From positions 2,170,501-2,234,500 of the forward strand of contig JAKFAO010000002.1 in the NCBI GenBank assembly GCA_021527695.1: 64,000 nucleotides of DNA, read 5' to 3'. This DNA is from Naematelia aurantialba. Its lineage: Eukaryota > Basidiomycota > Tremellomycetes > Tremellales > Naemateliaceae. Shown here one piece after another: positions 25,433 through 37,453 of the stretch. Within the stretch, counting starts at the first letter, position 1. Each line of letters starts with the position of its first letter. A program made the translations under genes and the position numbers. A model generated the notes under the pieces. It was given only the letters and a program-made list of their open reading frames with translations. It did no database searches and had not been told where the DNA came from.

Positions 25433-28400
25433 CAGTCCTCGGCATCGTATCCCTCGTTTCTACAGCAAGTCAGCTCTTGATTCCAGACAAGGCGACGGCA
25501 CCACTCACTTGCGAAGCACCACCAAGCCCTCCAGCACACTCTGGTACGGGAAGAACTCGTTCGTACCCAGCTCGGCTCTCTCCCCTGTCCCGATCCGCAC
25601 CGGCGTCTGATGTGTTTGGAACTGCCACATCGTTAGTCGGTGACGAGGTGACTACAGAGCGAGCAACACTTACCCCACTGATACCTGACCGTGTCCCCGC
25701 CAGTCCAACAGTATTGACCGCCTGTCCCACTCTCACTGTCACAGCCTTCTCCTCGAGGGTAAGTTCGTCCAGAGTAATCAGGAACTGGGGGTACATGGCA
25801 GTCACGATCCAGTACAGCATCCAGTGTTGTTTCCCTAGCACAACTGGGATATTCAGTATGCCATATCTGGACGCTCGAATAGAGTGAGGTGAAGAGATGA
25901 AGAAGTGAGGGAAAGAGGTTAAAGATGGGAGACGTGGATAAAGAAGAGGTACAGGAGTAAAGAGAGGAGCTCACACGATCGAGCGTCTGTGAATGACACG
26001 AGAACAGAGAGCAATCCAGCCACAGCGGGCTTTGACATGACCTGTCCGTCGTTGAAGAATGGGTTGATCCCGATCGTCCCTTTCCCCATGTGCACCAGAC
26101 CCTGCCACCGTCAGCCATGCCGCTACCGCATCCACCCGATCTTGTTCTCTCGATCAGAAAGCTCACCTGTGCGATTCGAACCATGAAGAAACAGTCGGGC
26201 TCCTTGTGGTAATACGCTGCTAGACCTCGCAGCATTTGAGCCAGTCTCGCATTGTTGGTTCCGGCCCCAACCAATCCCATAGCGAGGATAGCGTTGATCG
26301 CCACGTCTAAATCCGAGTCGTGAGAGTATTTGGAGAGGGTGTCAAGAATTGAGAGTTGCGGGTTAGAGGCCGAGATGAGTCCCAACGCCAGTGGCACTGA
26401 TTTACGAATGATAGGATCCCCATATGTCATCTGTCATCTATCAGTAACGCGCCCTACAAAATGCTTCAACGAGGGAGCCCACTCACAAGATGCTGAAACT
26501 GCCGCAGTGCCATCTCGGCTCCTACATCCTCGCCCATAGCGATCAGTGCGATGCCTATGGTTGCCACAGCTTGGTGTGTAAGCGGTGCTGGAGGAGTATC
26601 ATCTGCCTCTTCTGACGGTTGGCTATCGGCTTGGGCAGGCGGAACAGGCGCTTCCGCACCCGGCGCAGAATCACCTGTCATGCTGACATCGCCTTCTGCG
26701 TCTGGCGCGGGGGCGTCACCCTCTGCTTGCGTGGCTTCCGCTTCTGGCTCTTCTGACTTCTGCTTGTCTGCATGCTCGCCGCAAAGGTGCAGCATTTCCT
26801 GCACCTTAAGCACATTGCCAGTACCGGCATAGGAGCAGACGTCGACGAGAATCTGGGCGGATTTCGATAAGGGATGTTCGATCGCGCGTAATGTCTCGAT
26901 CGTGGCATCGGCTGCGTCCTGAGAACCTGCAGACATGTCAGCACCTGGAGTTCAGACATCCCTTCGGCTTAACGAACCGAGGAATATCAACGCGAGTCCT
27001 AGACCCATGAAGACAGCCCATTCCGAGGTGAGTTGACTCTCTTCGCGCTCCATCAACGTCTGCAAGATAGCACTGGCAATCTCTCCGTCCGCACTGCCAA
27101 CAAAGACAAAGCCGAGCGCCAAAGCCGCCATGGCTGCTACTTCCATCGTGTTCGTTTCGTCGGCAACAAGAGGCATGAGCTTGTCGCAGATGTCGCGCCG
27201 GTAGCTTCCCGCATAGGCAATTCCAATACCGTTCATAGCAGCGACTTTGAGCGACGCGGCCGAGGAGTCGACATGGTCCTGGAGGATGGCGAAAGCGACG
27301 TCTGGATCGGTCTTGAGACAAGCGTGGAGAATCCCAGTGCCCAAAAAGGCGCCAGCTTTGATGTGTTCCTCGGCAGAGTAGGTGTACGAGTCAAGCAGAT
27401 TGACACCTGCCTCTGAATCCCACAAAAGGCACATCCCAATCGAAGCAGTGGCCGACATCATACCGTGATCCTTGTTCTTGTAGATCCACGACTGCCCTTC
27501 GGGTGCATCAACCATGAGTTTGTCGTTTCCGAACCCAGCATTCACAAAGGCGTTGACAAAGGTCGACGCGAGATTCTGCCGGGCAGAGTCGGCATTCTGC
27601 GTGGCGCGCGTTGGCTCGAGATGACTCTTGTAGATTTCCTCGACTGATCGAGGTTCTTCAACGCCGACCGCTTTACCAAATGCACGAAAATGAGTCGAGA
27701 GCTTGTAATTACCCAGACACTCGAGCATTTCCTCGGTTTGTTCGGGCGGTTGACTGGTAGGAGTACCCTCATCGGGCTCTGGCCCTTCTTCATTATGGAC
27801 CCAATGTAGCGGTATCTGCGCTCTTGCGAGGAAAAACGCCAGTTGTTTTTGCATGACCCTGCAGGTGTCAGAGCGCCACTGCAGTGAACTTGAGAGAAGT
27901 TCGAGACTTCGCAGACGTACAGATTTGTGGGAGCGGAAAAGTATTTGTGCACCATGGCTGCATCGTTCAGCCGGACAGCCAACGCCAGTGCCTCGGGATA
28001 CCGGTCGTGTTTAGCATATATTTCTGCGGCTGTTCGCAAGAATGCCTTGTCGTCAGGCGGCACCAACAAGGGCACGCAGCTGTGTCTGTAAGCTTTGTCT
28101 GCAGGACATCTGACAAGCTCACCTGGTCATGTATTGGCAGACTCTAGGCCAAGTCTTTTCATCGACCTTGTCTACGATGGCGCCGATGCTCTCCATCTCC
28201 AGCAACAAATCGACGGCATCTGCCTCTGCATTGTGCTTGAGGAAAAACTCCACCAGCTCCAGCGCGAGCGTCTTGAGTTGCTCTGAACTGTAATTCCTGC
28301 CCTCGCTCTTGTCCGCCTCCTTCTCGTCCTCTCCGACCGCGGCGAACTGGAGGTTATACTCCTCTCCCAGCTCGGCAGCGAGGTGCCGGACGTACTCGTG

Positions 28401-29278
28401 TCCCCAGCTGCCGGGCGCTTCGGTCGATTCCGAGATCAGGCGGTAGTATAGGGTATCCCGTTTTCCCGTATCAGAGTATGTCATGGCAAGAACGGAGAGG
28501 ATGGAGCACAACAGGGACTGTTACTGGTCAGCAGAGTCCATATCGGGATGTGCAGTGCGGATAGATCGATAGGGAGAGAAGCAGAGCGGGAGAGAGGGCA
28601 GGGATAAGAAGACAGACGGAAGAAGAGAACGAGACCGAAGAGAAAGAGAAGGAGCGAACGAGATAGGGATGAAGAGCAGAAAGGGGGAGAGAAGGAAAGG
28701 GAGAGGGAGAGGAAACGACAGCGCAGAAGCGTAGAAGGAAAAAGACACGTACGCGCTGATCCTTCAGCTCTGCCGACCATTTATCCCTCAGCTCGCCCAG
28801 CTCATGATAATGCGGCCGCAAGAATTTGAGAGGTTTAGGCACACTGGTCATCGATGAAGTAGACGTCTTGATCAGTGTTCGCAGACTCTCCAGCGCAGGT
28901 AGGTAAAGGCTCGTATCGGACTCCTATTCGGACGTCAGTTCCCGGTACCTCCCAGTGTGCTGCAATGCAATTTCCCCACTGTCCTACTTGGAAAGGAGCT
29001 GAACCTCACCTTGAGCCTCTCGACAAGCATCTCCAGCTCTGCTTTCAACTGCAGATCCTCCTCCGACTACGAACCGTAAGTACCATATTTGATGGATAGC
29101 TTGGGTCGGGTTGCTTCGCTTCCCCCCCTAATCCGAGACTCACAATCTCAGACTCTTCTGGGCCGTCGTCCTTCCCCTTTCCCTTTGCATCGCCATTAAC
29201 CTTGGGCTTGTCATCCTTCTTCTCGGGATCTTTCGCTACCACAGCGATCTCAGCAGCGAGCGGGTCTTTCTCATCCAT
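25433..29278 (-). CDS. RPN1: 26S proteasome regulatory subunit RPN1
   Basis: RPN1 (PSMD2) is the large scaffold of the proteasome base that docks ubiquitin-like shuttle factors and Ubp6. ATG 29278 gives [17 protein letters not shown] and a Lys/Glu-rich N-terminus. Helical-repeat sequences follow: [37 protein letters not shown], then the proteasome/cyclosome repeats with [51 protein letters not shown] and [18 protein letters not shown] long acidic Glu/Ala/Pro-rich insert (about 26590-26760) lies between repeat blocks, as in other fungal Rpn1 proteins. The toroid closes with [17 protein letters not shown] and [19 protein letters not shown]. The C-terminal cap reads [19 protein letters not shown] and [18 protein letters not shown]. 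The last small exon ends NEGYDAED at TGA 25435-25433. About ten introns, some longer than 150 nt. Confidence 0.96.
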
Positions 29279-29659
29279 CTTTCCAGGCAACCGTCGATTG
29301 AAAAGTCTTACGCAAGCGAAACGGTAAGAGAGATAGGCAGGACAAGTGGTTCGCGAGACGATGCTATAGTATATCCTGCCTCTCTATGCAGACGATTGGG
29401 GCAAACAGAGACTGCAACGATGTTCGACGAACAGGCCATAGCGACCAGCAACGCGCGTTCAAGGATACCACGTGGCGGAGCGGGAACAATTGGGTGGAGG
29501 ACTGTGGCGGCGGGCGACATGTCAGGACGGCTGATGTATTCTGGGTACATGTCGAGAGCCTCATCTATGCACATATCTGACTGAGGTAGTCTCAGGTAAC
29601 GAGTATGACTTGTTCTCTCCGGTTCCCAACCATCCCCAGCACAGGCACTAACCAGTACC
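29279..29659. other. Spacer between WRS1 end and RPN1 start
   Basis: About 380 bases between two minus-strand genes, taken as the RPN1 promoter. Short frames on both strands lack any motif. Confidence 0.4.
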
Positions 29660-31956
29660 TCAGGCGGTCCTTGGGCTTGGAGTTGGGTCTATCTGCCTTG
29701 TTGGATCCTGGAAAGCCGCCAGTACCTCGTCGGTCACTGCCGCACGATTCTACGCCCATCAGCTTGGAATTCGACTCTCATTCCTTAGACTTGCCTTCTG
29801 GAATGACTCGACAACTTCCTGGAGCTTGACGATACATTCTTCCTTCATCTGCGAGGTACTCAGAGTTCCCGCTCGGTAGTCCTGAATGCGCGTCAGCATG
29901 ACTGGTTTCGGACACCGAGCAATATCATGACATAAACTCACTGCAGCAAGCTTGGCCATCTTCGCGTCATCATCCTCAAAGAACGACAGGAACTGGTACG
30001 CGACATCCACATCCGGGTTACCTCCCAGTCGCTGGTGTTCTTCCTGAGTTGCACCTCCACCAGAGAATGCATGAGATTTGATCTTCTTTGCGATCTTCTT
30101 TGCATCATCGGTCATAAAGATGGCCGAGTTTTCGTTTGACGCCGACATCTTGGTGTTGGCGCCTTGAAGAGCTGGAAGGAACTTAGAGTGGAGGAGGGCA
30201 GGCTTCTTGTAGCCCAGCCTTTCGGCGGAGTCTCGGGTGACCAGGAACTGAATAGCATGTCAGATTCAATCCATAAAGGTAAGTAGCGCGAGCCTACGTA
30301 TGGATCTTGGTCGATAGCGCATGGAATGAGTACGGGAACATCGTCACGTTCACCAAAGATCTGAGGGAAAGAGTTGGAGAAAGCAGGAGTCGCTTGAACG
30401 GCACAGAAGTGGAACATCCCAACGTTGTCACTAGATCATCAGCGACATATCATCGGACCGATGCTCACGAGTCGGTGAACCCAAAGACATTTTTGCTCTG
30501 ATTGGCTGTGAGGGATTTGGCCATCAAGACCACGTTTTTGTAGAAAGCGCCGCTAAGGAATTTCAGCGTACGGCCCTAGTTGCGGCCCCTAGGCTCTAGA
30601 CACACGTACCTGACATAGGAAAGGTCTGAAAAGATGAACGTCTTCTCGGGTAGGACACCACAGGCGATGATATCCCGGATGTTGTCCTGGCCCATTTGAT
30701 GGTAGTGCTTCAAGAGGTCGATAGGCTTTTTCAGCTTGTGCTTCTTCATCAACTCGGCCTGCTTCTTGACGTCTCGTTCGAGGAGGTATTTCTCGTCGTC
30801 TGCATCGTAAGCTTGCAGTCGCCGCTAATGTGAGACGCACCTGTAATCTGGACGACGAGGGGAACGTTGAACGTGCGTTGCAGCCAGCTGGGATAGTCAG
30901 CAGTCATCTTCAATCAGTCGGGAGTAACCAACGCAGTGAACATGAAAGGGATGAGATGGCCCATGTGCATCGAGTCTGAACTTGGTCCTCGACCAGTATA
31001 GAGATAGAACGGCTGGCCTTTTTCATATCGATCGAGGATGAGGTTAAAGTCGCTGAAAGGCCGTCAGTTTCACTGCGCCATGCCATTAAAGCGGGATCTC
31101 ACCGATGAGAGAAGAAGGTGCCTCGCCGCAGAAGTGGGTGTGGCTTTTGACCCGTCAACTTCTCAAATCTTTCCAGCAACGCCTCATCAATGAGGGTTGC
31201 TCCGAACTTCTGAACAGTCTTGTTGTAGTCGCTATACGGTGAGCGAGGTTCAGACAGAAGTCAGCCACATACATGCCGAGGTTCCGGCCCTCCTCGTCAA
31301 CCGCACCCTCGACGTCAAAAGGGGTGATCTTCTGCTCCTTGGCAATGCCTGCCGCAGGTTTGGATGGCTCGGCAGCCGCAGGAGGAGCAGATGGTGGAAT
31401 GGCAACCTCTCTGTTCAACAGTCAGCCTTATTCACGAGTTTCAAGGAGGCGGTAAAGTGACGAACGCTCGGCTGGTGTTTCTCGAATGAGTCATTTTCTT
31501 TGGCTCTTTGACAGCCTCTGGCACCTCGTCGTCAAGCTTGATGTTGTCCCAATCCTCTGCACTGACACCCTGTTTTGGACCATTGTGCTCCAGAGCAGCC
31601 TCGCTCTCTCCTTCGTTTGGTCCGAAAATCCGCTCCGGATTAGGCAGCTTCATCTTGCTTAATGTCGCGCTCAACTGCTCCGACATGCTCTCGGACCGGA
31701 CTTTGCGCCTCATCTCGGTGATTGCTTCTGGTTCCGGGCCAGAGATATCACCGGTTTCCTCTGAGAAGACTGAGCCGGCAGACTGAGTGCTGGGCTGTTC
31801 TGGCGAGACCGGCGATATGAGCTTGGACAGATTGAGGTGTAGGTTGGCAGGAGGTGGGAGGTTGAGCTTGGACAACTCGGTCGCAATGCCGCCGGGGGTC
31901 ATGGCGCCCGACTTGCTCGGCTTGTAGCCTTGGGGTGTCCCAGGTGCTTCAGACAT
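29660..31956 (-). CDS. WRS1: Cytosolic tryptophanyl-tRNA synthetase with N-terminal extension
   Basis: This class Ic synthetase charges tRNA-Trp. The conserved body starts with [19 protein letters not shown] and [19 protein letters not shown]. The HIGH-like motif is in [17 protein letters not shown], followed by [27 protein letters not shown] and NVFGFTDS. The KMSKS-like motif is [19 protein letters not shown]. Then come [18 protein letters not shown] and [19 protein letters not shown]. The last exon ([16 protein letters not shown] to stop TGA at 29662-29660) is joined through a 45-nt intron with a GC donor (29750-29794). The first exon, from ATG 31956 ([19 protein letters not shown]), adds roughly 155 Ser/Pro/Glu-rich residues not present in yeast Wrs1; it joins the body in phase through a GTTCGT donor. 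About nine introns. Confidence 0.94.
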
Positions 31957-32155
31957 GGTTTGTCTATGCAGAAGGTGTAATCGGATACTGTGGTGGGAAA
32001 GTTGCACAACTCTCTACCTCGCACGGTTCAAAGTAGGCAGCAGTCATATAGAGTTTGATAACGCGGTGTGAGAGCATGACGTGGCACCACCACGCGCCTG
32101 CATTCCTTCTGCAACTACCTCGTCTTGCCCAGCCGTAGATATCCATAGGGACAAC

Positions 32156-33192
32156 ATGTTCTCGTCGGAGATAGCGCGACTGAGGAAGCTGGGGGTACAA
32201 GGGGTGAGCTACCAGCTCTAGCAAGGCGGACAGCTCATCCTTCTTTAGCTCCTCTTCCAGGCGCTCAACTTCCTTTCAGTGGTGGCATCCGGGTTGATGA
32301 TGTGGAAGGGGCTGTGCTTGGTGACCAACTCGGAGAGTCCAATAGTGGTCGTCCTATCGTGAGTCTGGACTAGTGTTCCCATCGAGTGATTAGGATGAGC
32401 GGAACGTTGAATGTCGTTCGTGTCGGCAATGAAATCAGTCTACCTTTGCACTTCAGCCATGCTGAGGCGAGGGCATTGCAAAGAGCTATCAGTTGGGAGA
32501 CTGGCAACGGTAGCTGGGTGGCTTTTGGGGGAGTCTTGCATACTGGCTGCTGCAAACCGACGCTCCGAGAAAGACCAAGATCAGCCTTGACGCTAACCGC
32601 CAATAGTGGTTCAATGGAACCAGCGTTCTATCGCGGCGACATTCTCTTTCTCGTCAATCCCCCCGATATACCCTACGAAGTCGGAGATATCACAGTATAC
32701 AAGATGTGAGCACTTGGATGCTCCTGACCCGATTTCAAGCTAAAATCAAGCAGACCAGGCGGTGACATACCAATTGTTCATCGGGTCATTCAATCGCACA
32801 TGACGTCCGTTGTGCCCTTATTGTACCTCTACTGCAGATGGTAGTTAACTTACCCATCGGCAGGAACACGACTCAGCTTCTTCTGACGAAAGGTGATAAT
32901 AATGACGGAGACGACTTGATACTGTACAACGGGATGAAGTGGCTCGAACGGCGGCATATTATCGGCAAAGTTCGCGGGTGAGCTTCCTGAGCCGCCTTGG
33001 ATGTTCATAACTCACGTCGAGCAGCTTTTTGCCATACGTGGGCTACGTAACGATCGCCATGGTAAGTCGGTGCTCGCTCTGTCTGCTGAGCCTTCTGTGC
33101 CGAGCTCATTTTGCCAGAATGATTTCCCTCAACTCAAATATGCATTGCTGGGGGCTGTGGGCCTGTTTTTACTCATACAGAAGGAACAATGA
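32156..33192 (+). CDS. SEC11: Signal peptidase complex catalytic subunit SEC11
   Basis: SEC11 is the serine protease of the ER signal peptidase complex and removes signal peptides. ATG 32156 opens [16 protein letters not shown] (exon 32156-32203). The next exon carries the single N-terminal membrane helix ([20 protein letters not shown]) and ends [12 protein letters not shown]. An intron of about 240 nt precedes the catalytic serine exon ([20 protein letters not shown]). The catalytic histidine is in [44 protein letters not shown] and [11 protein letters not shown] follow, and the C-terminal hydrophobic segment reads [17 protein letters not shown], with TGA at 33190-33192. Seven exons; all junctions keep phase. 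It lies head-to-head with WRS1, 199 bases between start codons, so the two probably share a promoter. Confidence 0.95.
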
Positions 33193-33541
33193 TAGTCATG
33201 CATGTAGATATATGGGTACATGTACGAGTACGACGAGCTGATTCTGATGGACGAGCGCACATCTTGTTACCTATAGAGTTTGCGCCATTCGCCACCCTTT
33301 ATGGGACGCATGGAATCGGTGGATCCGCACGCGTTTTCCACCGATATTCTCATCGTTGCCTCTTGCTCGTCGCTCGTTTGGATTCGTTGAAGCCCACATC
33401 CAAACAACGCATCGCAAGCATAGAATACCTCAAACTGGGCTACCCTCGTAGTCTTCCGCTTCCCACGCATCCTTTATTCATTCAAAACATATCAACGCTC
33501 AAAGAGCTCAGTTAAAACGGCCATCGCGTCTCCCCAGCAAT
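33193..33541. other. Spacer between SEC11 and the SNARE gene
   Basis: About 350 bases with the SEC11 3' end and the promoter of the next + strand gene. Nothing else is evident. Confidence 0.4.
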
Positions 33542-34110
33542 ATGCCAAGGTCAGTGGTCACGGCGCATTTCGATTGTCACTTGGACCCAGGAAGCTGATA
33601 TCATGTAGCGCATCAGAACAGACACTGGACAATCAGAATGAGGAGGAACTGGACAGATTACATGGCAAGATCAAGGCTCTACGATCTGTACGTCTTCAAC
33701 CGCCTGTGTTCTTTCCTTTGCTTATTCTGTGCAGGTAACGATTGATATTCTCGATGACTCTGGGCGGCAGAATGACCAAGTACGTCCTGCGACTTGCTGC
33801 TGTTCTTCAACATATGCTGATATGTGATAGCTTGACCGCACGGTATGTCACCAACGATCCCTTCCCTTCATGCTGGTTGACGTGGGCGCTGACACTTACG
33901 CAGACAAACACATTCTCCTCCTTCACCAACTCGCTCTTCTCGACCTCACGCCATCACTCGCGCTCCATAGCTTCCAACTCCACGATTCGCCAGTACAGAA
34001 TGATAGCATACATTGTTGGCGGCGTGGTGGTGCTCTGGCTGATTCTGCGCGTGTGGACTCACGGAGGTCGTGGGGGAGGCTACCATCCGGAACCTGACGT
34101 CGAGGTCTAA
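33542..34110 (+). CDS. Qc-SNARE of the Bet1/Sft1 type
   Basis: A small tail-anchored SNARE acting in ER-Golgi or intra-Golgi fusion. ATG 33542 gives MPR, spliced to SASEQTLDNQNEEELDRLHG and KIKALRS, then VTIDILDDSGRQNDQ and a four-residue exon LDRT. The SNARE motif continues in TNTFSSFTNSLFSTSRHH. The glutamine in NDQLDRT fits the central zero-layer position. The C-terminal membrane anchor is MIAYIVGGVVVLWLILRVW, followed by a short luminal tail (THGGRGGGYHPEPDVEV) and TAA 34108-34110. At about 110 residues it has the usual length for Bet1, Sft1 and mammalian BET1L. The sequence alone does not separate Bet1 from Sft1; the heptad region looks closer to Sft1/BET1L in my judgement. Five exons. 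Confidence 0.82.
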
Positions 34111-34344
34111 GACTGCAGCGGTGGGGCAGTTGGTGTGGATGATAGGCTGGGGGTCTCTTTGGTATCTCTATGGTCATACAGGTATGCATGGTTGTACTCT
34201 ACGCCAAGCGTTTCACCAAGGCCGAAAGGATGCGAAAGTCCGAGCGCTCACTTGACCTCGGTTTTACCTCTTCCCTCTCGCTCAGCTCCTCTCCCATGTT
34301 ACCACTCCTCTTCCTCGCATCAACCAGCTCCCCATTTGTCAGAT

Positions 34345-35530
34345 ATGTCGCACACGCCGACTGTGCAGACTTCTCATGAGAAGGTGTGTCTGCACAGGTG
34401 GCAGCGCGGCAGTGGATGCTGATCTTGACAGTCGGCCAGACCGATCGACACGATCCTCGGGAAACCACATGTACTGACGCGGATCTTCCGCCACTGTGAC
34501 ACTGTGACCGTTCTCGCCGCGGCGAGAGTCTGCAAGGACTTTGCGCCGCTGCACGGCCTGTGATCTACCGCCATCTGAAGATCTTCAAACCCAACACCCC
34601 TGATCCATTAAGGGGCACCGAGTGGGCTCCCAACGATCCGTGGCTCCCCCACAGCCTGTGGCCAGCCAAGATAGATGCGCTCAAGTATGTGCAGGTCGTA
34701 ACTGTGCAGTCGCACTTCCGCTACCGCCACGCGCACCACATGCGGCCACTCGCGCTCCCCGACCTCGAGGTCTTAAGGGTAGGCCAGACGCGGCAACACG
34801 CGAATAGTATCCTCTGTTCGCCGTGCGAAGCCATCACCAAGTCGTTTCGCTGCTGCTTCTTAGCACACGTGCACACCAAGCACCTCGTCCTCCACCAGAC
34901 ATCGGACAAGGACCCCGTGCTAGGCCACACTCCTATTCACGCGACTCAGCTGACTCTGGTGCTTACCTCGACCGACTACCGGTTTTTTGAATTCAATGCC
35001 ATACCTTCCGTCAAACACATCGACATCATCCTGAATGCAGACACGGACGGCGACGTCGTTCTCCGCGGTCACTTGGCATTTGAGCCTTTCATGCCCATAG
35101 GCGCGCTTTGCCTCCTGTCCAGCTGTCCCATCGTGTTGATCGGCATGGAGAGGTACTTTACCTTCCCGTCCGGCTCGTTGAGACCGCATCAGCTGGACGC
35201 TAAGCGTATGGTGCGCTCCATGCTCGCCAAGTCGCATGCGTCTATCCCCTCGACCGAGGACCAGCCAGTCAGGGATCCCGACGACGCCCTGTTGGATATT
35301 TCTTACATGAGTCTGGGGGAATACTTTGGCGAAGATAGGAAGGCGCACTGGAGTCTGCTGTTACGAGACGGACGAGGAGGATGCAGCGATGATCACACGA
35401 GCCGGGTGAAAGAGCTGTGCAGCTGGAGCCCGTCGAGCCGGCTGGCCAGACCTAATTTCTGTAGTCGGAGGATGAAGATGGACTCTACGAGCTGGAATAT
35501 GCATGTGAGCCCTGCACCTCGTGTACGTGA
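34345..35530 (+). pseudogene. F-box-like protein with a frameshift after the F-box
   Basis: ATG 34345 opens MSHTPTVQTSHEK. A 48-nt intron (34384-34431) leads in phase to an F-box-like segment, SARPIDTILGKPHVLTRIF then VLAAARVCKDFAPL. The frame then meets TGA at once. In the neighbouring frame the expected continuation ARPVIYRHLKIF follows immediately, so one base seems to be missing near 34548-34554 (TTTGCGCCGCTGCACGG). Downstream the long frame to about 35409 reads MRPLALPDLEVLRVGQTR, HTKHLVLHQTSDKD and PSVKHIDIILNADTDGD, an irregular Leu-rich pattern like the gene at 5.7 kb. A donor at 35410 can be spliced to SEDEDGLYELEYACEPC and a stop at 35530. Another splice would carry the protein to 35874, overlapping the end of ERG26. 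The lesion may be a sequencing error; if so the gene is intact. Confidence 0.6.
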
Positions 35531-35762
35531 AACAACGGGTTGGTCTCGTTGATGCCTGTGAGAACACGGTGATGTATTGCCAGGCAGTGACAGTCGCCGA
35601 CGCTAAAGAGAAGGAATTCAGGCAACCCGAACAAGTCTTGCTTAGAGGATGCAGTGCAGTGACCATCAAGTACATCGTGCATGATGCGAGCACGACCCTA
35701 TTCACCCGACTGACTCTTACCAAGTTCCCAACCAGTCCATTTGACACGCAGCCGCACACAGC

Positions 35763-37221
35763 CTACTTTGTCTTTTCCGACTCCCCCACCAACTCGCCCT
35801 GCTTCTCCAGCTCAGCCTTGTACCACGACGTCCACCTGTCCATCCCATCGACAAGCCCCACGATCGGCTCGTAGCCCAGCAGCCGCCTTGCACGCTCAAT
35901 GTCGTAGTGTCGATTACTGACACTCATCGAGACCCTGAATTTGGTGAATCCGGGCTCCTTGCCTCTGATTTTGGAGAACGCCTCTGCAAAGGTCGCGAGG
36001 ATGAGTCCGACTGTTGCGGGAAGAATGATGCGGTAGGGCGGTATGTGGCCTAGTCCCTTCCATATCGCGCGTGCAAAGTCCCAAAAGTAGATGGGCTCGC
36101 CGTTGGTGATGAAGAATGCCTGGCCGGCTATGGGGCACCCCCCGTCAGACGCCAAGTCGTCTTCGTCGCTCGCCTCGTTGGTGAATTGGTCCATTTTATT
36201 ACGCAACACGGGCCGTAGATCGGCAGGGTCGTGTTGACCGCTTTCGTATCGCCGTGCCGCGAGCAGATCAGCCTCGGAGGGAGACGTGTTGGGTCCCAGT
36301 GGGTGGGCGTCGGACGTAGGAACGCGGATGGCGCCCGTGGACAACTCGATACCATCCAGGGGATCACGGAATGCGGCGTAGGGGTACTTGGTACCCAGTT
36401 TGTCTACTGCCAAGAGGTGCGCGTGGGCGACGTTGCCGACATAGGTAAAGTCTGACAGATTCTCGTTGTAGCCAATCTGGAACTTTGTCTGGTTGTTCTT
36501 GATCACCTCGTAGAAACCATTGATCATCTGCCGGTCGCCTTCGCCGAAAATCCCTGCAGGGCGAAGAGCACATGTGAGAAGCTGCTCGCCATTGGCCGCC
36601 AGCACCATCTTCTCAGCAGCGACTTTGGTTTCGTTGTACGCGTCAAGCGCCGTATCAGGGTACGGAATCCGCTCGTCGGCGCAGACGACATCCCGGTCGC
36701 CGTTGTAGATGACTCCGCCAGAGCTGGTGTACACAAACTTCTTGACCGTGGGAGACGGGATGCAGGCATCGAGCAGTGTACGCGTGCCAGTGACGTTGAC
36801 AAGCTCGTACAGCTGTCGGCCGAGGTTGTGCGCAGGAGAGGCCGTGTGGATAACCGCCGTCGCACCAGACTACACAATTTACTTTCATCAGCACGATACA
36901 TCTTCACAGGCACCAGCATGGCTGCACCCGTGTTGATAGGAGCTGAATGACGATGTGATGGCTGGGCACATACCTTTGACAGTGCGTTCTCGACATCCTC
37001 CGGCTTTGTAATGTCACCAATGTAGAAATTCACATTCCTGATAGCCCCGTCAGCCAGACTGCGACTCTATCGGTTGGCAAGCGAACACACGAGTCAAAGT
37101 GCCGTTGTACAATGTCAAACACCGAGACCTGCGTCTCCCCACGCGCAAGCAGCTGGTCAACGACATGCCGCCCCAAGAACCCGCAGCCGCCCACGACCAG
37201 GTAGGATTCGGATGATGGCAT
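35763..37221 (-). CDS. ERG26: Sterol-4-alpha-carboxylate 3-dehydrogenase, decarboxylating (ERG26)
   Basis: ERG26 oxidises and decarboxylates the C-4 carboxyl sterol intermediate in ergosterol synthesis, on the ER membrane with Erg25 and Erg27. ATG 37221 gives MPSSESYLVVGGCGFLGRHV with the Rossmann GxxGxxG. Exon 2 reads NVNFYIGDITKPEDVENAL, and exon 3 starts SGATAVIHTASPAHNLGRQL. The catalytic pair is in YNETKVAAEKMV (YxxxK), with serine in VYTSSGGVIYNG upstream. LRPAGIFGEGDRQMINGFYE and NLSDFTYVGNVAHAHLLAVD are typical of the 3-beta-HSD/Erg26 family. An insert near RNKMDQFTNEASDEDDLASD is longer than in yeast. The C-terminal hydrophobic stretch (IILPATVGLILATFAEAF) could contact the membrane, and RHYDIERARRLLGYEP is diagnostic. 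Stop at 35763. Two introns. Its 3' end converges with the F-box-like gene. Confidence 0.94.
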
Positions 37222-37453
37222 TGCGGAAGCAGGAGAGTCCGGAAGGGCTGCAGGCGGTGCTGTAACACTTGGTTGACGGGTTACAACCAGGTGCTGGAGA
37301 GAAATACGAAGTGTAAATATACAGTCTAACAGATTGATTTGAGCAGAGAGCGAGCAGCAACGGGAAGGGTGATACGATTTGCTATGAATCGGCTTTAGTT
37401 TCCTTTCAGCCCCACTTATATAAGATAGAGCCTAAGCAAGCAAGTAACACACG

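Noticed and set aside
32000..32224. Minus-strand frame reading [18 protein letters not shown], at first taken as a separate gene
   Set aside because: It is antisense to exons 1-2 of SEC11, whose conserved sequence ([29 protein letters not shown]) explains the region.
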